IMG/VR virus record: IMGVR_UViG_3300020392_000017
Location: 1-60,134 of that record
Origin: a virus
Length of the DNA: 60,134 bases
Strand: one strand, 5' to 3'
The position numbers and the translations under genes were made by a program. The notes beneath the pieces are model-generated. The model was not told the DNA's origin. It searched no databases and saw nothing but the letters and a program-made list of their open reading frames with translations. Each line of letters opens with the position of its first letter. Positions within the stretch are counted from its first letter, which is position 1. This document shows, one piece after another, positions 1 to 8,329 of this stretch.

Positions 1-210
1 GAGGAAGAAGTTGCTGAAGAAGGAGTAACTAACGAAGCAGAAGTAAAGTCTGATGAAGATTTTAAAGAGTATGCATTTACTGTTTTAGGAAAAGCATTCG
101 GAGATAAATTTGACGAAGAAAAAGCACAAGAAGTTGTAGACGGTTTATTAGACAAACACGGCGATGACTATGGTGCAGCAGTTGGCGCACTAACATCATC
201 ACTAGGATAA
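1..210 (+). CDS. C-terminal end of an acidic phage protein, possibly a head or internal protein
   Basis: The open frame enters from the left edge and ends with TAA at 208-210, leaving 69 residues. It starts with a Glu-rich stretch (EEEVAEEGVTNEAEVK) like the acidic region of the scaffold gene at 35782. A compact C-terminal domain of about 50 residues follows, containing VLGKAFGDKFDEEKA and ending in ALTSSLG. The phrase VTNEA resembles the [ILV]xE sites of the tagged proteins downstream. It lies 20 nt before the next gene in the same direction, so it is probably the previous member of the same operon. The function is not known; a prohead core or internal head role is inferred from composition and position only. 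Confidence 0.6.
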   Translation, partial: EEEVAEEGVTNEAEVKSDEDFKEYAFTVLGKAFGDKFDEEKAQEVVDGLLDKHGDDYGAAVGALTSSLG

Positions 211-230
211 AATAAATCTAAAAACTTCTT

Positions 231-1502
231 ATGAAGATATACACAAATTTTACAGAATTCATAAACGAAAAGCTCCAGGTAAACAACTTGGAGAACTTCG
301 TATTTGAGGGTGGGGCTGCAGGACACATGATGCACCCATTCGATGACAACTCACTTACATTTGCTGACTTTAAGAGAATTGTGAACTCTGCTTTACAGGG
401 AGGTCTTGATTTTGAAGAGGCTCCAACTGAAAAGACAGATGGTCAGAATGTATTCGCAACTGTAAAGGATGGTAAAGCTATGTTTGCTAGAAACAAAGGC
501 CAACTAGCTAATCCACTCGACTTAAATGGTATCATTAAGATGTTCACTGGCCACGCTTCAAAGCTGGTTGAAGAAACATTCATCTTCGCTGCTAAAGATC
601 TAGCAGAAGCGCTCCCAAAGCTTAAGGACCAATCTGTATTCCAAGACGGTAAGTCTTTTATCAACATGGAGTTAATTTACTCCAAAAACCCTAATGTAAT
701 TTACTATGATAGAGATGTTATTCAATTCCACGGTATGAAAGTTACTGATGGTAATGGTAATATCATAGGTGAAGAGAATATCGCAGCAGAAATAGTAAAA
801 GCACTGAGAGAGTTAAAAGCTGATATTGGTAAAACATTTACAATAATTCCCCCTCAAATTTTAAAGCTAGCAAAAGATATTAACTTTGATGAGAGAGTCG
901 GCTATTACGAAAAAGCGATAAATAAACTAAGAGATACTTATGGTTTATCAGATCAAGATGAAGTCAAAATGTATCACGAGGCTTGGTGGAGAAACCAAAT
1001 CGAAGAGAACTTTGCAGATTTAGACCCAGCATTAAAAGAAGGTCTTTTATTAAGATGGGCATATTTAGACAAGAAGACTCTAAATATGAGAGATTTAAAG
1101 AAGGCAGTTACTCCAGAACAAGCAAAAGCCGTCAAAGATTTTGATGGTCAAAGAAATAAGAAGTATAAAGAAAACATTCTACCTTTCGAGAACCTATTTT
1201 TAGAATTAGGTGCAGATGTTTTAAAGAACGTTTCTAATTTTGTTGCTGCTAATCCAGAAGCTGAGAAAGCAAGATTACATAAGCAAATCAGATCTGAAGC
1301 AGATAAAGTTAGAAAGAACGGCGACCTAAAACAAATCGATAAAGTAGAAAAAGAATTAAAGAGACTAGAAGGTATTGGTGGTATCGAGTCAATTATTCCA
1401 ACAGAAGGTCTAGTCTTTAAATACAATGGTAAAACATTCAAGTTAACTGGTACTTTTGCCGCTATTAACCAGTTGATGGGTATTATTAAATACGGTAGAT
1501 AA
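231..1502 (+). CDS. Capsid-tagged protein with a covalent nucleotidyltransferase (ligase-like) core
   Basis: 423 residues. The N-terminus MKIYTNFTEFINEK closely resembles the T4 capsid-targeting sequence MKTYQEFIAEA, with a possible protease site after INE (residue 13). A GGAAGHMMHPFD block follows at 27-38. Ligase-superfamily motifs are visible: motif I EKTDGQN with candidate nucleotidyl lysine K68, a motif III-like FINMELIY near 143-150, motif IV EGLVFKY near 392 and motif V FKLTG just after. About 180 mostly helical, charged residues separate motifs III and IV, unlike a minimal DNA or RNA ligase. The substrate cannot be told. The gene next door also has a ligase-like domain, so the two may cooperate. 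The ATG follows an A-rich leader without a Shine-Dalgarno sequence. Confidence 0.7.
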   Translation: MKIYTNFTEFINEKLQVNNLENFVFEGGAAGHMMHPFDDNSLTFADFKRIVNSALQGGLDFEEAPTEKTDGQNVFATVKDGKAMFARNKGQLANPLDLNGIIKMFTGHASKLVEETFIFAAKDLAEALPKLKDQSVFQDGKSFINMELIYSKNPNVIYYDRDVIQFHGMKVTDGNGNIIGEENIAAEIVKALRELKADIGKTFTIIPPQILKLAKDINFDERVGYYEKAINKLRDTYGLSDQDEVKMYHEAWWRNQIEENFADLDPALKEGLLLRWAYLDKKTLNMRDLKKAVTPEQAKAVKDFDGQRNKKYKENILPFENLFLELGADVLKNVSNFVAANPEAEKARLHKQIRSEADKVRKNGDLKQIDKVEKELKRLEGIGGIESIIPTEGLVFKYNGKTFKLTGTFAAINQLMGIIKYGR

Positions 1503-1511
1503 TAAAATACT

Positions 1512-3371
1512 ATGGCACTAAATAACTTAAAAACATATTTCGAAGGAGCTAATATCGCAGACGTTGACAAACTTCTCAACCACAAATGTATTGTGACTGA
1601 GAAAATTAACGGCTCATCTTTTCACGCTAGAAGACAAGGCAATGATTTTGCATTCTATAAGTCAGGTTCTAAAGACAAGATGAATGTAGTCGATAGAACA
1701 ATCGTTAGATATTATGAGAATGCGATTAGACATTTTAGATCTGTTTCACAAGATGTTGTAGAAGATATGCCATTCGATTGGAAATTCGGTTTCGAATATC
1801 TAGCAGATAGTAAAACTCTAGATGTTGACTATGATTTATTACCGAAATCAAATTTAATACTAACACATATACAAGTATTACAACCTTCTAATCCTAACAA
1901 AATTAGAAAGGTAATTAGAGATACTAAAGTACTTAATAAGTGGGCAGATAAATTAGGTGTTGAAAAACCACCAGTAATTTTCGAAGGCTTACTAGACTCA
2001 GGTCAAAAGGATAAACTTAAGCAAACTCTCGCAATGTCAATCAATGAATTTGAAGACATGTTTGAGAATGAAGAAAAACCTTCTTTCACAAGAACTATAT
2101 ACGGTATCTTCAATGAGAACATGAAGCAATCAGCTTTAATGAATGACCTATCTAAGGATGCTGCAGGCTTTATTATTAATTTTCACGATGGTAAAAGCAT
2201 TCAATCATACTTATTAGAGAAGTTTAATAAAAAGCCTAGACCAGATAGAAAACCATCTGACATGTATCAGATTACTATCTTAGATATTGTTGAACACCTA
2301 TCTCAGTTTGATTTTGCTTCAATCCAATTGAATGAAGAAAAACCAGGCTATAGATATTTAGAGTTAATGTCAAGTATATTTAATGACTATGTTCAAGCAA
2401 ATGCAACAAAATATATTGGTGCTAAATTTGACTCTGCAGATTTTTCAGAGTCTCCGATGTTTGAGTTAAACACAAAGTTTATTAATAACGAGAAAACTCT
2501 AACATTAGTACAAGATAAAATTTTAATGGAATTGTTTAAAATTACTTTAGGCTCTTTCAGAAAGAAAAGACATAAAGAGACTGCTCTAATTAATACAGAT
2601 CTAATGCAAGAAATAAATGACATCATTGAGAAAATAGAGAATATGGTGATGGCAAAAACAAACGAAGGCGATGTCATGAATTTTAAACAATATCTACTTA
2701 ACCAATCAATTGATGGTAAAATCAGTCCAATTACAGAAGGTCTAACTGTAAAGTATAAAGACCAAGGTAAGAAGCTCGTAAATATGTTTGTTGGTAGATT
2801 TCAACCATTTACATTAGGACATGCAAAAGTTATAGAAACTATCAATAAGCAAAATGGCTATCCAGTTGTTATCTTCCTAATTAAGTCTAAGACTAAGAAA
2901 GCAGAAGATGCATTCAAGAGACCTTATGATGAAGAAACTCAATTAGCAATGTTAAACAGATTAAAGTCTTCATATCCAATTGAAGATGTAATTATTTTAC
3001 CAACAGCAGCAATTGATAAAATGTTCAACGAATTAAGACCTAAGTACGAACCAGTACTTTGGGGAACTGGAACTGATAGAATGAAAGTATATGGCTATCA
3101 AGTAGACAAGCAAGAGTATAGAGAAGACTTAGGTGTTAGAGATGATTTTGGTCTATTTGAAATTCCAAGATCAGGTAAGAACATTTCAGCTACTCAAGTT
3201 AGAAACGCGATGCTTGATGGCAACGAAAGACTATTTAAAAAATTAACTCCGAAGGGAGTTCACGGTATGTACGGTGAATTAAAGATGAAGTTAGAAGACT
3301 CAATGGGTGTGATGGCAGAATCTAATGAGACAGAGTTCTTAACCTTCGATGAGTTTGTGAAGAATATATAA
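1512..3371 (+). CDS. Fusion of an RNA-ligase-like domain and an NMN adenylyltransferase-like domain
   Basis: 619 residues in two catalytic parts. Residues 1-240 look like an Rnl2-type RNA ligase: motif I TEKINGSSFHA (candidate K31), motif III FGFEYLAD at 92-98, and AGFIINF at 218-224 in place of motif IV. Residues 425-600 look like a NadM/NadR-type nucleotidylyltransferase: GRFQPFTLGH at 428-437 (HxGH variant) and ISATQVR at 558-564 (ISxTxxR signature). This domain would make NAD from NMN and ATP, or a related dinucleotide. Between the parts, MNFKQYLLNQ (389-398) then SPITEG (405-410) looks like an internal capsid tag plus an IxE cleavage site. The C-terminus FLTFDEFVKNI resembles the tag again. 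Joining these two activities is unusual. It lies 9 nt after the previous ligase-like gene. Confidence 0.75.
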   Translation: MALNNLKTYFEGANIADVDKLLNHKCIVTEKINGSSFHARRQGNDFAFYKSGSKDKMNVVDRTIVRYYENAIRHFRSVSQDVVEDMPFDWKFGFEYLADSKTLDVDYDLLPKSNLILTHIQVLQPSNPNKIRKVIRDTKVLNKWADKLGVEKPPVIFEGLLDSGQKDKLKQTLAMSINEFEDMFENEEKPSFTRTIYGIFNENMKQSALMNDLSKDAAGFIINFHDGKSIQSYLLEKFNKKPRPDRKPSDMYQITILDIVEHLSQFDFASIQLNEEKPGYRYLELMSSIFNDYVQANATKYIGAKFDSADFSESPMFELNTKFINNEKTLTLVQDKILMELFKITLGSFRKKRHKETALINTDLMQEINDIIEKIENMVMAKTNEGDVMNFKQYLLNQSIDGKISPITEGLTVKYKDQGKKLVNMFVGRFQPFTLGHAKVIETINKQNGYPVVIFLIKSKTKKAEDAFKRPYDEETQLAMLNRLKSSYPIEDVIILPTAAIDKMFNELRPKYEPVLWGTGTDRMKVYGYQVDKQEYREDLGVRDDFGLFEIPRSGKNISATQVRNAMLDGNERLFKKLTPKGVHGMYGELKMKLEDSMGVMAESNETEFLTFDEFVKNI

Positions 3372-3390
3372 ACAAATATAGCATATTATT

Positions 3391-3795
3391 ATGGAAAACG
3401 TTTTATCATTCGAAGATTTCAAAAACTCAGTAAATGAGTCAATCCAATTCGGCTCATATCACTTTAGTGACAGAACATCATTCGGAGAACACAGTGATGA
3501 TTTACCTGAAAAAGGTGAAAGTAAATTTTTAGTAATGTCACATACTGAAGTAGAGTTTGATGGCAGAAGATACAGACTAGATGGTCAACATACTAGTTTT
3601 GGTCAAGGAAGTAAAAGATATATTATTGGTCTTTTTGAAGACGAAGCTTCTGCTACAGAAGCATACAAGAATGCCATAAAAAAACCAGAAGGCGCATACG
3701 TTTCTTTCTCAATGGGAACATTAACTGCAAAATCTAAATTTGCATTTATGTACACTGAAAAAGAGGGACACCTAGCAAAAATTAAAGTAAGATAA
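3391..3795 (+). CDS. Small protein with capsid-targeting-like N-terminus, function unknown
   Basis: 134 residues. The N-terminus MENVLSFEDFKNSVNES fits the shared tag (hxxFxxFxxxhNE) with a candidate cleavage after VNE at residue 16. The remaining 118 residues are soluble and beta-rich in appearance, with the phrase EVEFDGRRYRLDGQH and no motif I recognise. It sits 19 nt after the ligase/NMNAT fusion and 2 nt before the next tagged protein, in one transcription unit. An AATATATAA stretch at 3364 just before the gene is a weak match to the phage late promoter. Confidence 0.65.
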   Translation: MENVLSFEDFKNSVNESIQFGSYHFSDRTSFGEHSDDLPEKGESKFLVMSHTEVEFDGRRYRLDGQHTSFGQGSKRYIIGLFEDEASATEAYKNAIKKPEGAYVSFSMGTLTAKSKFAFMYTEKEGHLAKIKVR

Positions 3796-3797
3796 TC

Positions 3798-5963
3798 ATG
3801 GCATCATTCGAAGACTTTTTATCAGAAGGTAAGAAATTACAAATCAAAAGAAAATATACAGAGAACCACCCTGCTAAAACCGTAGGTAAAACTGCTAATG
3901 TAAGAAATGCAGTCCTACAAGCTATTAAAGATGGTGTGGTGACAAGAGAAGAGTTCAACAAAATTCTTTCTGAGTTATCTGCTGATTCTAGACAATGGTC
4001 TTCTAGAAACAGAAAGTATTTCAATATCTCTGAAGAAGGTATTAAACTTTCAAAGTGGGGTATGAGAATTCTAAATGAATTAGACTCTGAAGAAGAGGAA
4101 ATGATTCTATCTGATGAAATTAGTGAGAATGTAAAAGTCTTAAAAGACAAATGGCCTTATGTTGAGTTTAAACTAAAAGGCAAAAAGCATAAAGTAGACT
4201 TTGAGTACGAAGATGAAATTGATGACCACGGTAACGAAGGTAAAGATCAATACTATAGAGGAGAAGATGAAGACGGTAATTTCTTTGAAGTAGATGTCTA
4301 TGCTGATTCCAGAGGTGAAGTACAAGATGTATTATATGATACTCTAGTACAAGTTGATGAATCTACAGTAAACGAGAAAGATGATGCAGGTACTCACTTA
4401 GATAATTTAGAATCTATTGTAGGTAAAGCTAGAGATTTCTTTGCAATCGGTAAAGAACTAGATAAAGGTGGTTACAAAAAGAAATACTTCTATAGCGATA
4501 CGATGGCTCCATCATATACAATTGAAGTAGATGGCTTCAAGTTCGCTATCATTAATAAAAAGTATGTTGACAAAGGAGACAGAGAAGTTGGAGACATCGC
4601 AATCGGACTATTAGAAAATATGAATACAAACATGGAAAATAAAAAACTAAACGAAGCTAAAGAATTAGCTATCGGTGAAAAAGGAGTCGACTATAACGAT
4701 AATGTTGTAGAAGTGATAGCAATCGACAGATACAGAAAAATTGCTCAAATGTTCAAAAAAGAAATGAAGGCAGATGCTGAAGATTATGGTTTTGAAGAAA
4801 CTGTAAAGGGAGACTACTACCTCACTAAGAACATCGAATCAGAAGAGGGTAATGTAGGTGACTTTGCAATCTATCCAGTAAAATATGATTTCTCAATGTA
4901 TTGGGGCTTAGATCCAGTAAAAGAATCTTTTAGCCTATTTGAATCATTCGGAGATTTCTTAAATGCTAAAGGTTTTCTTAACGAAGCAATTAACTCTTCT
5001 ATTTTAAGATCAGTTTTATCGAATGGTAGAGAGGGTAAACAAGGTAAGAAAAATCTTTCTATGTTAGCTAAAGGTTTTTATGGATTATCTAAAGTAGCTC
5101 TTGATAAAATTGAAGATGAAGATTTCATTATTAGTAATGATGTAAGTAAAATCTTTAAGAACTATGGTGGTAATAGCCATGTACTTTTCTTTATCTCAGA
5201 TAATGAGAAAGAAAACCCATACTATGATACAAAGAACGGATCTTGGAATGACTATAAGATGGTTCCAGGTGGAGGTATTGTATTAGCAGCTATGTCTGGT
5301 GATAGACAATTCTTCCGTAACGAATGGTCAAGATGGTCAGGTGGTAGAGTTTGGTCTAAAGATAAAAAAGGTGACGAAGGACAAATTGGTATCAACCATA
5401 AATACAGAGGTTGGGGCGCATCAGGACTTAACAACGGTAAGAGAATTGCAGAGATGTCTGATAGAGTTATTGTTATTAACTTAGAATTAATTAGACAAAA
5501 GTATTCTACTGACCAATTAAGAAAAGCTAGAGCAGAAGCTAAAGCAGGTGCATCAGCTTTCAAATCTGATAAAGAATTTAAAGATGCTAACGTAAATAGA
5601 TACCACAAGATCTTAGCTGATAAAGCAGCAAGTTTACCACTAGATAAAATGGTATCAGATGCAATCGATAAACTGGCTAAGCAAATCTCAGATGGTTTAG
5701 CTAAAGGTGAGAAGACTCAATATAATGAAATTAAAATTGGTGTAAGTCCTAAAGGTAGAGATGTAAAAGCAAGAGACGCATCTCAACACATGTCGAATAT
5801 CTTAGATAACTATGGTAGATATGTAGATTACATTAGACAAGGTGAAGAATCTGAAGCTAGATACGGTGAAAGAGAATCTTACTATGAGAGAGAAGCTAAG
5901 AACTACGCTAAAGACGTTAAAGATAAAATCAACAAGATTGATAGTTTCGACTACGCTTGGTAA
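3798..5963 (+). CDS. Large capsid-tagged multi-segment protein, function unknown
   Basis: 721 residues. The N-terminus MASFEDFLSEGKK carries the shared tag with a candidate cut after LSE. More tag- or site-like stretches occur inside: DESTVNEKDD, KKLNEAKEL (just after an in-frame ATG near 4632) and FESFGDFLNAKGFLNEA (about residues 382-398). These divide the chain into at least three segments, as if it were a polyprotein for the prohead protease. The first segment is basic then acidic. The last, about 320 residues, contains GGGIVLAAMSGDRQFFR, a WSRWSGGR patch, and a helical DRVIVINLELIRQKY/LRKARAEAKAGA region. I do not recognise an enzyme family, so a host-directed effector is speculation. 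It is followed 17 nt later by another tagged gene. Confidence 0.6.
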   Translation: MASFEDFLSEGKKLQIKRKYTENHPAKTVGKTANVRNAVLQAIKDGVVTREEFNKILSELSADSRQWSSRNRKYFNISEEGIKLSKWGMRILNELDSEEEEMILSDEISENVKVLKDKWPYVEFKLKGKKHKVDFEYEDEIDDHGNEGKDQYYRGEDEDGNFFEVDVYADSRGEVQDVLYDTLVQVDESTVNEKDDAGTHLDNLESIVGKARDFFAIGKELDKGGYKKKYFYSDTMAPSYTIEVDGFKFAIINKKYVDKGDREVGDIAIGLLENMNTNMENKKLNEAKELAIGEKGVDYNDNVVEVIAIDRYRKIAQMFKKEMKADAEDYGFEETVKGDYYLTKNIESEEGNVGDFAIYPVKYDFSMYWGLDPVKESFSLFESFGDFLNAKGFLNEAINSSILRSVLSNGREGKQGKKNLSMLAKGFYGLSKVALDKIEDEDFIISNDVSKIFKNYGGNSHVLFFISDNEKENPYYDTKNGSWNDYKMVPGGGIVLAAMSGDRQFFRNEWSRWSGGRVWSKDKKGDEGQIGINHKYRGWGASGLNNGKRIAEMSDRVIVINLELIRQKYSTDQLRKARAEAKAGASAFKSDKEFKDANVNRYHKILADKAASLPLDKMVSDAIDKLAKQISDGLAKGEKTQYNEIKIGVSPKGRDVKARDASQHMSNILDNYGRYVDYIRQGEESEARYGERESYYEREAKNYAKDVKDKINKIDSFDYAW

Positions 5964-5980
5964 TATAACACGATAAAGAT

Positions 5981-6532
5981 ATGAAAATAATTCCAACATT
6001 CGAACAATTCTTAAACGAGAAAACATATAGACTTTCTGGTTACTATTCTGCTAAAGGCTTAATCGGTAAGATTATGCAAGCTTTCAAGAAGCAGATACAA
6101 GGCCTAAAACATGAAGGTGATGTCATGGGTACTTTAGAAGAAGTAAACAAGGAATGGGACAAATTCAAGAAAGACGCACATAAAATGATTTTAGACCAGG
6201 TTAAGAAAGCAGTAGGTAGTATGGACGGAGTTGTATTCGTAACAGCAGATCTATCTAAGTGGTCTATGGATGAGGTAAATGGCCTTAATGATTTAGAAGG
6301 TGAATTTGCTTCTTCATTATACATTGCACTATTAGATGGTGATATGGTAATCAATGTTGGTTTTGCAGATGACGTTGACGCTGGTAAATACAAAAGAAAG
6401 TTTGACAAAGAGTCTTACCAAAATTCAGCTATTGCTACAGAAGATGATGTAATCTTCGGTACAATTTCTGATGTAGGTGATAATAACCTAGAGCTAAGAG
6501 CTGGTGAAGTCATGCAGATTGACGCAAAGTAA
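5981..6532 (+). CDS. Capsid-tagged small protein, function unknown
   Basis: 183 residues. MKIIPTFEQFLNEKTYR is one of the clearest tags in the window, with hydrophobic residues, the F..F pair and LNE at 11-13 as a likely cut site. The mature part starts with a short amphipathic segment, then a charged helical region (EEVNKEWDKFKKDAHK), then an acidic C-terminal half containing LDGDMVINVGFADDVD. No catalytic motif was recognised. It is co-directional with its neighbours, and the gap before the next gene is 17 nt. Confidence 0.6.
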   Translation: MKIIPTFEQFLNEKTYRLSGYYSAKGLIGKIMQAFKKQIQGLKHEGDVMGTLEEVNKEWDKFKKDAHKMILDQVKKAVGSMDGVVFVTADLSKWSMDEVNGLNDLEGEFASSLYIALLDGDMVINVGFADDVDAGKYKRKFDKESYQNSAIATEDDVIFGTISDVGDNNLELRAGEVMQIDAK

Positions 6533-6549
6533 AAATACTAAAAAAGGAG

Positions 6550-6756
6550 TTGGCATCTTGTAAATTAAAAGAAAGTAGTAAAGAATATAAAAGAGACAGT
6601 AATAATAAAATGACCAAGAAATGGGCATGGAAACATTACACTGTTCACAACACTTCAACAGAAGAGTTACTAAAGGCTTACGAGAATTCCAACATGCGTA
6701 GAAAGAAGAACATAATTAGAAAAGAATTAGAGAAAAGAAATGCCATCAGTAAGTAA
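6550..6756 (+). CDS. Small basic protein, TTG start likely
   Basis: 68 residues if TTG at 6550 is used; the first ATG in frame is at 6610 and would leave 48 residues. The first 20 residues (ASCKLKESSKEYKRD...) look like normal coding sequence, which favours the upstream start. An AGGAG directly touches the TTG, too close for a classical ribosome binding site. The body is rich in Lys, Arg and aromatic residues (KKWAWKHYTVHNTSTEELLKAY) and ends in a basic helix. It overlaps the start of the next gene by 17 nt in another frame, suggesting translational coupling. It is the only gene of the 231-8095 run without a capsid-like tag. No function is assigned. Confidence 0.5.
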   Translation: MASCKLKESSKEYKRDSNNKMTKKWAWKHYTVHNTSTEELLKAYENSNMRRKKNIIRKELEKRNAISK

Positions 6757-8095
6757 ATCACAACAGAGATTAATGGGAGTTGCATACGCAGTTAAATCTG
6801 GTAGTATGAAACTTAAAGACGTAGACTCAGCTTATAGAGATAAAGTTAAATCTATGGTAGATGGTATGACTAAGAAAGATCTAAAGAAATACGCTTCAAC
6901 AAAACACGATAAATTACCAGAGACAGTAGATGAGACCTATCAACAGACTGCGATTACTCCAGCTGTTATCGGTGGTATGGGAGGCGTTGCTTTTCCTTCA
7001 GCTGGACAATTAGGCTCAGGTGATTTCCCTCACACAATGGTTCAAGTCGCAGATATTGATGACGACGAGGAAAAGAAAAAACAAAAAGGTACAGTGAAGA
7101 ATTTACAAGCAGAAGATCTAGCGTTAACTTTCAAAGCTTTCGTAAACGAAAAGTTTGACCAACGTCCTGGTGAATTAGTTAAAGATCTACATTTTGAGAC
7201 AGATCCTAAGAAAGCTGAAGCGATGAAAATCGAATTAGGTAGAAGACAGGGAGAGGTTACAACAAGAAAGCAAATTGAAGGCGGCGATTATTCTCTAAGA
7301 AGATTTAGAAAAGAGATTAGATATGGTGATGGTTCATACGTTGGAGTATTTATGCCAGGCTCTTATGATGCTGCTACCTCTAAATTAGGTGATGGTCCAC
7401 ATAAGAAAGCAGTTAAGAAAGTAAAGTGGAACTATAAGAAATATCAACAGTGGGTTGATGATGTAGCTTCTAATGATGGTTGGAGACATGCATACGATAT
7501 GGCACAAAATGCAAAGCATGAACCAGGATTACTACAGTGGGCTAAGAAAGAATTTAGAGGAGAAGATGTAATGCAGAGAATTCAATGGGATATTGAAGCT
7601 TATGCAGAATCTGTAGTTACTGAAAAGAAACTTAAATTTAAAGTAGGTGATTTCATTAAAAAGAAGAAAAAGTATGGTGGTGGAGCCTTGTCGTATGAAA
7701 TTAAAGCTATTAAGCCAAAATTTAATGCGGTTGAAATTTATCTAGACGTTACAGGTAAAAGCCAAATGCAAACATTTCAACATATTGAAAAAGAATGGGA
7801 ACTTGCAGAATCTGTAGTTAACGAAAAGAAGTTAGACAGAGAAGATATGATGAAGTTCGTTGACAAGTATATGAGAATAGCTGGAACATCAGAAGAATTT
7901 AACGGAAGCGAAGGAGGTATTTGGGTTTCAGGAGAAGATATGGATGAGTTCAAAGGACAAGTAATATATGACTACTATGCTGAAGGCAGAGGTTATGAGC
8001 TGGGAGTAAATGTCAAGTGGGAAAAGGAACTTAATAAAAGAGGATGGTATAGTGAGTGGTACGATGCAGGCACCGTACAAATATGGCCTATATAA
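6740..8095 (+). CDS. DUF3008-like N-terminus joined to capsid-tagged modules
   Basis: 451 residues. Residues 1-62 (MPSVSKSQQRLMGVAYAV ... KKYASTKHDKLPETV) match the pattern of the small DUF3008 family of phage and bacterial proteins. A linker with an acidic DDDEEKKK patch leads to LTFKAFVNEKFDQ near residue 129, a tag placed internally with a VNE site. Two near-identical decapeptides, AESVVTEKK (about 289) and AESVVNEKK (about 355), each precede a new module. The first module has a KFKVGDFIKKKKKYGG start; the second is acidic. The duplicated VxE junctions look like protease processing sites that release separate products. The gene ends its operon: a strong terminator follows 25 nt later. Confidence 0.6.
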   Translation: MPSVSKSQQRLMGVAYAVKSGSMKLKDVDSAYRDKVKSMVDGMTKKDLKKYASTKHDKLPETVDETYQQTAITPAVIGGMGGVAFPSAGQLGSGDFPHTMVQVADIDDDEEKKKQKGTVKNLQAEDLALTFKAFVNEKFDQRPGELVKDLHFETDPKKAEAMKIELGRRQGEVTTRKQIEGGDYSLRRFRKEIRYGDGSYVGVFMPGSYDAATSKLGDGPHKKAVKKVKWNYKKYQQWVDDVASNDGWRHAYDMAQNAKHEPGLLQWAKKEFRGEDVMQRIQWDIEAYAESVVTEKKLKFKVGDFIKKKKKYGGGALSYEIKAIKPKFNAVEIYLDVTGKSQMQTFQHIEKEWELAESVVNEKKLDREDMMKFVDKYMRIAGTSEEFNGSEGGIWVSGEDMDEFKGQVIYDYYAEGRGYELGVNVKWEKELNKRGWYSEWYDAGTVQIWPI

Positions 8096-8119
8096 GGACA
8101 AAATTTTTACAAAAAAGTT

Positions 8120-8151
8120 AGCCTGATATTTTTTTATGTCAGGCTTTTTTA
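8120..8151 (+). terminator. Rho-independent terminator after the tagged-protein operon
   Basis: AGCCTGA (8120-8126) pairs with TCAGGCT (8139-8145), followed by a run of T residues. It closes the operon that ends at 8095. The right arm also contains the TGTCA box of the promoter that follows, so terminator and promoter overlap physically. Confidence 0.8.
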
Positions 8152-8163
8152 TTATATTAGTAC
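8137..8163 (+). promoter_or_regulatory. Putative middle/early promoter, copy 1 of the TGTCA-N10-TTATATT motif
   Basis: TGTCA at 8137-8141 is followed after 10 nt by TTATATT (8152-8158) and AGTACTGT. The same two boxes with the same spacing occur before the RNase H gene (42458) and, on the minus strand, before the CCA-adding-type gene (18942). The first downstream ATG is at 8168, so the leader would be very short. Confidence 0.5.
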
Positions 8164-8167
8164 TGTG

Positions 8168-8329
8168 ATGAACAAGAAAAAGAAAAATGATGATAAATTA
8201 GACTTCAACGGAGGGTGGTCCTCTGGTGAGGCTGCACATCATATTTCTAAGAAGATGACACAGCAGACTCAAAAGTCTAAAAAGAATTATACAAGAAAGA
8301 AGAAACACAAAAACAAAGACGATGAATAA
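8168..8329 (+). CDS. Small highly basic protein
   Basis: 53 residues, with a Lys-rich start (MNKKKKNDDKLDFNGG), a short central part (WSSGEAAHHISKK) and a Lys/Arg-rich tail (NYTRKKKHKNKDDE). It is the first gene behind the 8137 promoter, and its stop overlaps the start of the phosphoesterase gene by 8 nt, typical of a real coupled gene. Nucleic-acid binding is possible from charge alone; no family was recognised. Confidence 0.5.
   Translation: MNKKKKNDDKLDFNGGWSSGEAAHHISKKMTQQTQKSKKNYTRKKKHKNKDDE

Noticed and set aside
5252-5608. 118-residue minus-strand frame inside the large tagged protein
   Set aside because: Composition (Leu, Pro, Ser-rich) is that of an antisense shadow and neighbours on that strand are absent.
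3798-5963. ADP-ribosyltransferase of the T4 Alt type
   Set aside because: Alt is tagged in the same way, but I could not find a convincing R-S-E triad in order.
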